Assembly (NCBI GenBank): GCA_905221605.1
Contig: CAJNDS010002524.1
Coordinates: 841,634-905,633 of the forward strand
DNA from: Symbiodinium natans
Lineage: Eukaryota; Sar; Dinophyceae; Suessiales; Symbiodiniaceae
Length of the DNA: 64,000 nucleotides
Direction of reading: 5' to 3'
Each line of letters starts with the position of its first letter. The stretch's first letter is position 1. Made by a program: the position numbers and the translations under genes. Below, in pieces: positions 14,636 through 22,087 of this stretch. Below the pieces are notes generated by a model that was given only the letters and a program-made list of their open reading frames with translations, did not search any database and had not been told where the DNA came from.

Positions 14636-16282
14636 ACCCTGAACCCTGAATCCTGAACCCTGAACCCTGAACCCTGAACCCTGAACCCTGAACCCTGAAC
14701 CCTGAACCCAAAACCCAAAACCCAAAACCCAAAACCCTACCCCCCTGCCCTTGGCGTCCCTGACACCATGGAGGAAGCGATATCCAAAAGGGCCCAGCGC
14801 GGGCCTTGTCGAGTCCTTGTTTCAGGACCTGTTCGAATCTCAGAGCCCTCTTTAAGGTTTAGGGTTTAGGGTTTAGGGTTACAACTTGTTTGTTTATGTT
14901 TAAATGCAGCGCCGGAATCCCGTTTTAAGGGGGAGGAAATGAGTGCTACACCTGAGCCTTCTAGAGTGGTCTATGGCTGACCCGGTTAGTCCTTGTACCT
15001 AAACAGGGAGGTCATGGGTACTTAGAAGCCCAATTGTAAGACTGCTTATAGCCTGCTTAGAGGACTTAGGTGACTTAACAACCTCATAAGCACAGTTATA
15101 ATTGGGGTTAGAGGTACCCTGAACCTCCAAGTTGGGTCGTAAAGTACCTCCTATATAGGGACTTCGGGGCTCCAAGTATACAACAATGAGTTTAGGTTTA
15201 GGGAGGGTTTAGGGTTTAGGGTTTAGGGTTTAGGGTTTAGGGTTTAGGGTTTAGGGTTTAGGGTTTAGGGTTTAGGGTGACAGTACCATGGTAACCTCTA
15301 TGTTGATTGGGGCAATGGGGTGTTGATGATTGGGCTGTGCATCCCTACACCCCTGAAAAAACCCTAAGCCTGACATCATGTTCCGCTTAACCTGAACCAT
15401 GACGGTCCCGGGTTTAAAAGACCCTAAACTCTGAGCCCTAAAACCAAGGCTTGCAACGCTAAGCATAATTCAGACAATATGCAGAATAAGAACCCCTAAA
15501 TTACTAAAATCTAAATATCTGAACACCATGTCTATCCTTAAGACCCCCACGCCCAAAACACACAACAAAATAAACAACAAAAAGCTAAATACAGTAAGCC
15601 CTAAAAGTCCTAAGCCCTAAAACCCTAAAAACCCTAAACCTTAAAGCCCTAACTACCCTTGTGAAAATCTACCCGTTTTACTCCCTGTACAGTAGCGCCG
15701 AGGTCACATCTCCTGACCTTAGTCCCCCTAAAGAACACCCCCGTATTACAAGGGACGTAGTCCAGGACCCTAAACCCTAAACCCTAAACCCTAAACCCCT
15801 TCTAGTGTTAGTTTTGTAGTGACTCTTCGACTCTGCAAGCCTTGGGCCCTAACCCTTGCAGCCCAGGAAAAGTGCTACGTAGTCACCGCGCCCGAACGAT
15901 CCTTCAAAACTCTAAACCCTACATACCCTACATACCCTACATACCCTACATACCCTACATACCCTATATACCCTACATACCCTAAATACCCTACATACCC
16001 TAAATACCCTAAATACCCTAAATACCTAGATACCCTAAATGTCCTACCCCCCCCTCCCCCCCCCCCCAAAAAAAGACCTAATTACCCTGAATGCCCTGAA
16101 TACCCTCAACCCGGAGGCCCTAAAATGCCCTAAACCCTAAACTCTCAACCCTAAGCCCTAAACCCTAAGCCCCAAACCCTAAACCCTAAACCCTAAACCC
16201 TAAACCCTAAACCCCGTGCCCTGGACTCCAGGACTTCGACGCACCTGGGGGAATCATCGCTCTTCACCAGACATTTGTCTGA
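10..16282 (+). CDS. DUF5718-like protein gene, 17 exons, 5' partial
   Basis: Exons joined in phase give 350 codons including the stop. Exons: 10-64, 267-352, 3150-3219, 4301-4347, 5206-5291, 5830-5931, 6585-6644, 7208-7262, 7724-7757, 8562-8646, 9335-9403, 10863-10906, 12220-12305 (or 12308), 13394-13437, 14144-14182, 14774-14812, 16232-16282 (TGA). The core from exon 4 follows, in order, the motifs I remember for bacterial proteins labelled DUF5718: GLGVAGN, then AGEAD, FYVP, VQVEPE, FNDCSIRQLDGSSKL, SEKKNWG and NFLQPKDETLVLIYDE. The biochemical role of that family is unknown to me. Donors are about six GT, seven GC and two or three GA; acceptors are AG|G in nearly every case. Every intron contains telomere-type repeats. 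The first three exons have no family match I recognise and could be a eukaryotic N-terminal extension. The frame is continuous across all 17 exons, which is strong internal support. Confidence 0.8.
1588..2230 (+). other. Repeat-poor segment in intron 2 of gene 1, possibly decayed retroelement
   Basis: A 640 bp stretch without telomere repeats has overlapping open frames (1588-2049, 1764-2036, 2033-2233). One frame contains KLCAHFSTRGGCKGG, recalling a CCCH-type zinc finger as found in dinoflagellate retroelement polyproteins, and is followed in another frame by AYVKWGSLDNIHGHRHRVP. Frame changes between these blocks suggest decay. No certain family match. Confidence 0.35.
2983..3085. mobile_element. 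Family B inverted-repeat element (type copy)
   Basis: Ends ttgggatgttcctccttata / aagaggaacatcccaa, about 100 bp, with a G-rich centre near ggggattatagttgggggg. Copies: 23199-23288, 33597-33712 (interrupted by CCCTAAA), 38823-38896, and a fragment at 34160-34232. Confidence 0.75.
3220..4300. repeat. Intron 3 of gene 1
   Basis: Begins gtgttcagggtttcgg and scattered TTTAGGG variants, has a family-D copy (3773-3898), and ends in a CCCTAAA run (about 4165-4268) just before exon 4. Otherwise nothing coding seen. Confidence 0.55.
5099..5160. repeat. CCCTAAA array before exon 5 of gene 1
   Basis: Eight CCCTAAA-type units lie about 45 bp before exon 5; the matching TTTAGGG/TTTGGGG array starts immediately after the exon at 5293 and runs to 5440. 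Upstream 4870-4920 is an AT-dinucleotide tract flanked by TTTAGGG. Confidence 0.8.
5206..8646 (+). CDS. Gene 1, exons 5-10 (family core)
   Basis: 5206-5291 reads HMAQAGEADPSHAQTEMPP and FTFYVPS (GC donor). 5830-5931 reads LENFPVTNAVIDFPRAR (GC donor). 6585-6644 reads GGNVQVEPEMGLYCDIVYTK (GC donor). 7208-7262 reads DGKAVERLVPRRIAAFND plus one base (GC donor). 7724-7757 is only 34 bp and reads CSIRQLDGSSKL across its joins (GA donor). 8562-8646 reads SEKKNWGFGSKGISLRSF to RGSY (GT donor). The GA donor is not a choice of convenience: only cutting after CT at 7757 gives KLSEKKNWG, the conserved string. Likewise, only the GC donor at 7263 restores NDCSIR. This is the best supported part of the gene. 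Confidence 0.88.
7795..7890. repeat. TTTAGGG array grading into TTTGGGG
   Basis: Five TTTAGGG-type units are followed by eight consecutive TTTGGGG units, just after exon 9 of gene 1. The uniform variant block shows that variant units spread locally, by slippage or by a template change. Confidence 0.8.
8879..8967. repeat. Perfect TTTAGGG array, about 13 units
   Basis: Uninterrupted heptamers in intron 10 of gene 1, ending exactly where a family-F element begins. Perfection suggests recent addition. Confidence 0.9.
8968..9056. mobile_element. Family F inverted-repeat element, second copy
   Basis: Same order of blocks as at 57352: ggtaacctttaacct, a centre with ttggggtaatat, aaaggttaacc, then actggacaact. 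It sits directly against the right end of a 13-unit TTTAGGG array (8879-8967) in intron 10 of gene 1. Confidence 0.55.
9335..16282 (+). CDS. Gene 1, exons 11-17 (C-terminal part)
   Basis: 9335-9403 reads VDQLCMASYIKRGHGRIELQ (donor GC at 9404, though GT or GA a few bases earlier also keep frame). 10863-10906 reads DLVLARNYLLFHDAL (GC). 12220-12305 reads LDWIVDRINNQQDTDKWEE to LVQTL (GC). 13394-13437 reads EYTDWGNSNFLQPK (GA). 14144-14182 reads DETLVLIYDEPLD. 14774-14812 reads EAISKRAQRGPCR (GT). 16232-16282 reads DFDAPGGIIALHQTFV and a TGA. The family resemblance holds to exon 15; exons 16 and 17 are chosen by phase and AG|G. Exons of 39-51 bp are common here. Confidence 0.72.
9404..12219. 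repeat. Introns 11 and 12 of gene 1 (around exon 10863-10906)
   Basis: 9404-10862: TTTAGGG arrays near 9457-9495 and 9715-9770, a family-A element (9774-9890), CCCTAAA (9955-10010), an AT microsatellite (10108-10135), G-rich runs (10555-10600) and CCCTAAA just before the exon. 10907-12219: CCCTAAA and CCCTAAG variants (10985-11140), a family-D element (11350-11463), a family-A element (11797-11911), and CCCTAAA then TTTAGGG (11890-12182). No further exon seen. Confidence 0.6.
11350..11463. mobile_element. Family D element (type copy)
   Basis: Blocks in order: ggatgcccagtagtgccctt, attccctttgttggggg, ggttcccttacaaacccctt, aagcaaaaaaggggtaccct, taaccctgggttactgagca. Copies: 474-595, 3773-3898, 24605-24737 (centre replaced by TTTAGGG), 36640-36712, 49381-49493, 57843-57935, 63361-63505 (right part split by TTTAGGG). 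Confidence 0.7.
12306..14143. repeat. Introns 13 and 14 of gene 1
   Basis: Contains a family-C element (12368-12488), a poly-G run (12617-12637), TTTAGGG/TTCAGGG arrays (12730-12825 and 12961-13040), an inverted repeat with arms cccagagactccc / gggagtctctg (13257-13370), a TTTAGGG array after exon 14 (13460-13530), a poly-C run (13740-13763) and TTTGGGG/TTTTAGGG variants (13905-14125). No exon seen in these stretches. Confidence 0.6.
14530..14738. repeat. Array of successive variant blocks CCCTAAA, CCCTCAA, CCCTGAA, CCCAAAA
   Basis: Within one 200 bp array the unit changes in blocks: about five CCCTAAA, seven CCCTCAA, about ten CCCTGAA, then four CCCAAAA. Homogeneous blocks show that single-base variants spread along the array stepwise. 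Confidence 0.85.
14813..16231. repeat. Last intron of gene 1, with CCCTACATA array
   Basis: TTTAGGG (14853-14880), a family-A-like element (about 15000-15145), a perfect TTTAGGG array (15202-15279), CCCTAAA (15770-15798), a nine-base CCCTACATA/CCCTAAATA array (15909-16036), then CCCTAAA up to the last exon. The ORFs here (YPTYPTYP repeats) are artefacts of the nine-base period. Confidence 0.75.
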
Positions 16283-17292
16283 GGGCTTTAGGGTTTAGGG
16301 TTTAGGGTTTAGGGTATTTTAGGGCATTTAGGGTATTTAGGGTATTTAGGATATTTAGGGGTATTTAAGGGTCCTTGGCTGCCGTCTACATACCTACTAT
16401 ATAATCCTGGATTTCATTTTTTTGGGGTCAGCATAGGGTTTCCTTTGATTGCTGGCTTGCTGCATCCCACACAAGCATTGGAACAGTCTTCGTAGCTACT
16501 GCACATCGAAATGTCAAGACCATGAAAACCATCTTGCCGTTCGCTTGGCAGTAGCAAATGCCATGCTGCAAGTTCCAGCTTGGGTTTCCGTGCTTGAAAA
16601 CACCGGTGGGCTTGGCCAGAAGAAAAAAATCACCAATCATTCCTCTATGCTAGCTGCTTAGCATTGAAGCAGACTCTCAATTCAAAAGAGTCTTCCTGTC
16701 AACCACCCTGTGTTTCTCACCATGCGCTGCGCCATCCGCCAAAGGGCGAAACTTGCGCCACGTTCCAATGAGGTCTCTGGCTTGTGTTTTCGGGCTGCAT
16801 GGCTCTACCCACTCTTCTCCACCCCATGTTTCCAAGCCACTTCAATCGTGTTATCCGGCTGAAGCGGGCGCTGTTCCAAATGATGATAGGAAAGGGCTCC
16901 TGAAAATAGAAAAGTGAATAGAAACCAGCTGCAGGGACCCCAATTTGGAACCACGCCCAGGTGAAGATGTGACTCCCGGTAGGCTGAGGTATAAACCCTA
17001 AGCCCTAAACCCTAAATCCTAAACCCTAAACCCTAAACGCTACATGGCTGAGAGTTGTACATCGCCTCTCTGCAGTCGAGTAGTAAAATCCAGAACCCTA
17101 AGCCCTAAACCTTAAGCCTCAAATATCATGGACTTCCCTACGACCCCTCTATACCAACGCCCTAGGTTCCCCCCTTAAATAGCTTTCTCTAGGCTTAATT
17201 ATCCCTAAGTCGCTTCAATTAATTGGGGGAGCCTAGGGGAGTAGTATAGAGGGGGGGGCAGTAGAGAAGCCCATGGAAAATCTAGTTCCTAC

Positions 17293-17388
17293 CAGGACGG
17301 GCTATTATACCCTAGAATCCCTTAACAGGCCCTTTACAGGGTTCATTATGGGGATTTTAAGGCCTAGTAGCCCATCCTGGTAAGGCAG
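17293..17388. mobile_element. Inverted-repeat element with arms accaggacgggct / agcccatcctggt
   Basis: About 95 bp. A related copy is at 29157-29240 (cagcatgggcca / gaccatccagg). Just left, 17125-17275 is another hairpin with arms catggacttccctac / gtagagaagcccatg. Confidence 0.6.
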
Positions 17389-18014
17389 TTCTGAGGTTTG
17401 TGAGCGTAGACTCATTCCGGGCGGCTACTAGAGGGTTATGGCTTAGGTTTCAAGGGAGGGGCTTGGGCTTCCAGGTTTAGGGTTTAGGGTTTAGGGTTTA
17501 GGGTTTAGGGTTTAGGGTTTAGGGTTTAGGGTTTAGGGTTTAGGGTTTAGGGTTTAGTCTTCATGCAGGGGGGAGGGTGGGGAGACTTCTAGGTTCAGGC
17601 TTTTGGGTTTTGCGTTTAGGGCTTACCGGGGATTTACGACTTCAAGGGTTGTGGGCGTTCTAGGTTTCGGGTTTACGGTTTAGGGCATTTAGCCCTTCCC
17701 TTGCCTCAGTGGGCAGATGTCTGCAGCCGGAAACTAAAAGCTTCAGAAGTGATCTGAGCTGGCTGCCCCACAGCCTTGGAAGCCATACTTGGAGGTTCAG
17801 GGTACTTGTCACCTCACTTAGAACTGCACTTATAAGCCCCCTAAGCTCCCTGAGTCCTCTAAGCAGGTTATAAGTAGACTTCCAATTGGGGTAACCTCCA
17901 AACCCTAGCATAGCTCTCTAGCCCCGAAACCCCGCACGCTTTGAAGCCTTAGAAATTGTGGTTTCTGAAGCAGCGTTTCTGTCAGAATCCTTACCCCTTT
18001 GAGCTCAGCGCTCA

Positions 18015-18080
18015 ATGGGAAAGAAGATCGCATTGGGGGACCGCCATGAGCGCCCTGCAATCGACTTTTGGGTCTTAGGC
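18015..18080 (+). CDS. Possible first exon upstream of gene 2 (weak)
   Basis: An ATG-initiated stretch of 22 codons reads MGKKIALGDRHERPAIDFWV and stops being open in the following TTAGGCTAA. It lies in repeat-poor sequence before gene 2. It does not resemble the N-terminus of iron-dependent dehydrogenases that I know, and no splice partner is obvious. It may be chance. Confidence 0.2.
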
Positions 18081-18184
18081 TAAGCCCCTAAGCCCCATCA
18101 TACCTACAGTATCCTAGGTCAACTCTATAAAGGCGAAGAGTAAGTATAGCTTGAATCGTTGGGCATGTTTCCCTTTCGTAGCAC

Positions 18185-18304
18185 CTACTTGAAGGTTCAT
18201 GGGTACTGATAAGTAGGGTTATAAGTACGGTACCCTAAAGCGCTTATGGCCATAGTTGCCCTACTTATAAGCCTACTTATAGGTAACCGTGAACCTCCAA
18301 GCAG
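18185..18304. mobile_element. Family A inverted-repeat element (type copy)
   Basis: Ends ctacttgaaggttcatgggt and ..ccgtgaacctccaag are inverted copies about 115 bp apart, with inner inverted AAGTAGGG/CCCTACTT pieces. It codes for nothing. Other copies: 9774-9890, 11797-11911, 17785-17903, 21204-21334, 35250-35359, 39210-39335, 51733-51800, 51948-52077, 52151-52264, 56432-56672, 61670-61725 (one end). Confidence 0.75.
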
Positions 18305-18417
18305 ACCCTTCCCTTAACCCCGTACCCTGCGCCGCCCCGGGATCCAACCACACCCAGCTCCAGGCAGACAGCTTGCAGGTGCCGCACAATCTTGGGACCA
18401 AAGGAACCCTAACATTT

Positions 18418-18541
18418 GGGATCTTACGGGGGGTTTCCGAAAATATGGGGGTACCTTATTGGAGCCCTTGTTCTAAGGGAATCCTACTATTTGGGGGACG
18501 ATATTGAATTTGAGGGGTCCCTTATTTTCGTAGACCCCCAT
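18418..18541. mobile_element. Family C inverted-repeat element (type copy)
   Basis: Arms gggggtttccgaaaatatgg / tcgtagacccccatat with inner ggtaccttatt and tactatttggggga blocks. Copies: 5498-5612 (carries a 24-bp internal duplication of ccccatctgagatccccaaa), 12368-12488, 33826-33943, 38119-38226, 59684-59798. Confidence 0.7.
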
Positions 18542-18589
18542 ATGCGATACACTTCCTCTGAAGGCAAGATGAAGAGCCACAAAAACCCA

Positions 18590-18727
18590 AAACCCTAAAC
18601 CCTAAACCCTCAACCCTAAACCCTCAACCCTCAACCCTAAACCCTAAACCCTAAACCCTAAACCCTAAACCCTAAACCCTAAACCCTAAACCCTAAACCC
18701 TAAACCCTAAACCCTAAACCCTAAACC
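18590..18727. repeat. CCCTAAA array, about 18 units
   Basis: Nearly perfect array immediately before the first supported exon of gene 2; the TTTAGGG partner array follows the exon (18838-18885). Confidence 0.9.
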
Positions 18728-18740
18728 CAAGCCCTTTCAG

Positions 18741-21700
18741 GGTTCCTTTGGTCCCCCAGGGCAATCGCTTGAGGACAAAAAGGAGACTTGGGTTGAGGAG
18801 GCTGCATGCGGCCCTTCGATAGAGCTCATGAGGATGGTTTAGGGTTTGGGGTTTGGGGTTTAGGGTTTAGGGTTTAGGGTTAAGGGTTAGGACCGGGTAT
18901 GAGTGGGGGCTTCCCACAGTTAGGGTACCTATGTCGGGGTGAGTGGGTGGGGGGGGGATTAAAACAAACGGGAGTGATGCTACATTTCTTGCGGCATATA
19001 GGGGGGGTAACTCCTAGAGGGGCAACCCCTAGATAAGGAAGTGCAACATTTGGTTTCTTTAGGGCGCCTGAAGTAAAGAACACAAATGGAGTCTTAGAGT
19101 TCAGGGGGTTTTGGGCTTAGGGAAGTTTAGGGTTACGGGGTTTAGGGTTTAGAGGGGCCTAGGGTGGGAGGGCTTGGGGGTAAGTTTAGGGTTTAGAGGT
19201 TAGGGGCTTTGCGCTAAACGGCCACTTGCAAGAGGCATCCTGATTCCTGATATGTCCCTAAACCCTAAACCCTAAACCCTAAACCCTAAACCCTAAACCC
19301 TACTGTTGCTGTGTCCCTGGATAGATGTGACACGCCCCAGGTCAGCCGCACTCTGCGATCGCAGTGCAGCGCTGTTGACGACATCGTCGCGGCGTTGGGC
19401 GACACATGCGCCTCACGGCTTAGGGTTTGCGGATTAGGGTTTAGGGAGTAGGGTTTAGGGTCTATAGGGTTTAGGGATTAGGGTTTAGGGTGTAGGGTTT
19501 AGGGTCTATAGGGTTTAGGGTTTAGGGTTTAGGGTTTAGGGTTTAGGGTTTAGGGTTTAGGGTTAGGGTTTAGGGTTTAGGGTTTAGGGTTTAGGGTTTA
19601 GGGTTTAGGGTTTAGGGTTAAGATACTGGAGCAGGGGTTTGGGGCGTGCGTCAAAGTTTGCTTGCCAAAAGAAAGCGTGTCGGGGACATTGACTTCCGAA
19701 ACCTCTGCAAGCAGAAAGCTGCTGGAAGAAACCATTGCAGCCGCAGTAAACCCTAAACCCGTAAACCCCTAAACCCCTAAACCCTAAATCCACAAACCCC
19801 TAAACCCCTAAACCCCTAAACCCCTAAACCCCTAAACCCCTAAACCCCTAAACCCCTTAACCCCTAAACCCCTAAACCCCTAAACCCCTAAACCCCTAAA
19901 CCCCTAAACCCCTAAACCCCTAAACCCCTAAACCCCTAAACCCCTAAACCCCTAAACCCCTAAACCCTAAACCGAACCATCGCTATGAGGCCCATGTACC
20001 TCAAACTCCATCATGGAGTCTCCCCCCCAAATTTTGAAGGGTTTAGGGTTAGGGTTTCTTGGGGGTTTAGCGTTCCTAGCGTTCCTAGGGTGGTTCAGAG
20101 TTCAGGTTTAGGGATTGGGTTGTTTAAGGTTTAGGGTCTAGGGCTCAGGAAGGTGTTTCTTTTTTCCGGTTGTTGAGGAGTTTGAACCCCCTTCCTTTGC
20201 CTGCCGAGGTGGGCGTGTGGGATGGAATGCCGGCACGAAGCTCAGACATCAATCCCTACGCCCTAACCCCTACACACCCAAGCCCCAAGTCCCAAACCCT
20301 AAGCCCCAAACCCTAAACCCTAAACCCTAAGCCCTAAACCCTAAACCCTAAACCCTAAACCCTAAACCCTAGCCCTAAACCCTAAATTCTTCCAGCCTTG
20401 AGGTCGGGGCCTTTTGACGTAGTGTGGGTTTAGGGTTTCGGACTTAGGGTGTAGGGTTTAGGTTCCAGGTTTTTGTTTTGTGGGTGTGTTGTTCGTTGCA
20501 TGCTGACGTCTGTGTCGCTCCGTCCTATGGTCTCCCTAGGCATTGGGTGTAAGCTGAAGCTCGTGGGCAGAACGTCCAAAGGGAAGCTTCAATTGCATAA
20601 TGTTTTGTACTATGGCTGCAAGGTTAGTTTTTGGAAAGGTTGGGTTACCTACTTCACCCCCCCCCCCACTAAAACAAAAAGACACAAGACGTGAATCAAA
20701 TCCCCAAACCCTTATACTGTAAGCCCTAAACCCCAACCCCAAGCCCCTAAACCCGAAACCCGAAACCCGAAACCCTAAACAAACCCTAAACTTTCCCTAA
20801 ACCTTAACACAGGGTTTAGGGTTTAGAAGTTCAGGCCGGCTTGCTTGGAATTTGATGAGATGAAGTAGGGTTTAGGGCTTAGGGTTCTCTCAATTATGTT
20901 CCCTTTTCAGGTCCTCAATATAAGGCGGCCCAAAAGGGACGAACGTGTTGAGAAGTGCTCATGACCCTTATGCAGGGTAGTTATTATAGAACCTCCAAGT
21001 AGGGCTTAGGGTTGACAAAGGTTCGGGAGACTCCCCCTCTGAGAGCTCGGGCCACTGTCCGAGCAGTCAAGCACCAGACGCTCTACAACCCAAACCTCCC
21101 GGTTCACCCCAACCTTTATTTAAACCGTGCAATCCAAAAAAGACCTAGTCTCTAGGCCCTGAAACCCTTGAACCCTGTATAGCCTTCGACGCAAAGGCAC
21201 ACCCTACTTGGAAGCTCATGGGTACGTATACGTCTAGTTATAACGTAGACCTAACTCAGAGTACTTAGAGGAATTCGGGGGCTTATAAGAACAGTTTTAG
21301 TTGGGGTTATAAGAACCCTGAACCTCCAAGTAGGGACCCTAAACCGTAAACCCTTAAGGGTTACTTAACCCTAAACCCTAAACCCCCTAAAACCCGAGCA
21401 GGCACACTCGCCGCGGGACGCGGTTCTGGAGGCGGCGGCTGCGGCGAAGACCGCCAAGGCCGACGTCATCGTCACCGTGGGAGGCGGGGCGATGAGTGGG
21501 GGGAGTGGGGGGAGTGGGGGGGGGTTTAGGGTTTAGGGTTTAGGGCTTCGGAGCATGCATCAGGGATGGAATCTCAGGATCAGATGAGGCAGGGCTTACA
21601 TTCCTGCAAGTGGTGAGTGTCTTTACAGACAAAAAGTCAATTGATTTTGAAAAGCCGTACCCACATGAGTGACCGGGTACATCTCGACGACAGGGTACTC

Positions 21701-22087
21701 GTAGAAAGCCACAGACCCAGATTTTTTCTCAACGCAAGTAGGCTGCAGGCAAGGGCAGGATCTGAAGGAGCGCGTACACTTTTCGATAGCTAGGCCTAAA
21801 TCCTGAACCCTGAACCCTAAACCCTAAACCCTAAACCTCTGTATAGGTCCTAGTGTCCACACATGCCTGAGGCTTGAATCGCTGCATCCCTAGATCCCTT
21901 GCACGCTCAAATTCCCCTAGTCCCTAAACCAAGAAAGCCCTGAGTCCCTAAGCCTACATCCCTGAATCCCTAAGCCTCCACTCCTGAATCCCTAAACCTA
22001 AATCCCTAAATCCCTAGTTACATCCCCAAATCCCTGAGCCTAAGCCTCCAATCCCTCGCAGGCGGGAGCCTCACTGATGGTGCCAAG
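18741..22087 (+). CDS. Gene 2, exons 1-5 (nucleotide-binding domain)
   Basis: 18741-18821 ends in EEAACGPSI before a GA donor; its acceptor could also be one of several later AGs. 19341-19409 reads VSRTLRSQCSAVDDIVAALG then DTC (GC donor). 20209-20232 is a 24 bp microexon, VGVWDGMP (GC). 21402-21483 reads AHSPRDAVLEAAAAAKTAKA then DVIVTVG and one base (GC). 22062-22087 is 26 bp, reading GGSLTDGAK across the join (GC). The joins rebuild the family sequence GVWDGMPAHSP and VTVGGGSLTDGAK exactly in phase. The first exon has only loose family resemblance at CGPSI. Confidence 0.85.

Larger units (their letters stand above)
16283..18740. other. Intergenic region or 3' UTR of gene 1 and 5' side of gene 2
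   Basis: 16395-16980 is about 600 bp almost free of telomere-type repeats, directly after the gene 1 stop, with no convincing frame on either strand; it fits a 3' untranslated or intergenic segment. Further on are a CCCTAAA patch (16990-17040), two inverted-repeat elements (17125-17275 and 17293-17388), a TTTAGGG array (17477-17553), a family-A element (17785-17903), and another family-A element (18185-18304) followed by a family-C element (18418-18541). A start-like frame at 18015-18080 (MGKKIALGDRHERPAIDFWV) could be a first exon but has no family support. The true first exon of gene 2 was not found. Confidence 0.5.

Noticed and set aside
15819..16133. ORF with YPTYPTYPT repeats
   Set aside because: Comes from the nine-base CCCTACATA array in the last intron of gene 1.
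19635..19745. Extra exon between exons 2 and 3 of the dehydrogenase
   Set aside because: In phase and open, but inserting it breaks the conserved run LGDTC-VGVWDGMP; kept only as an open segment.
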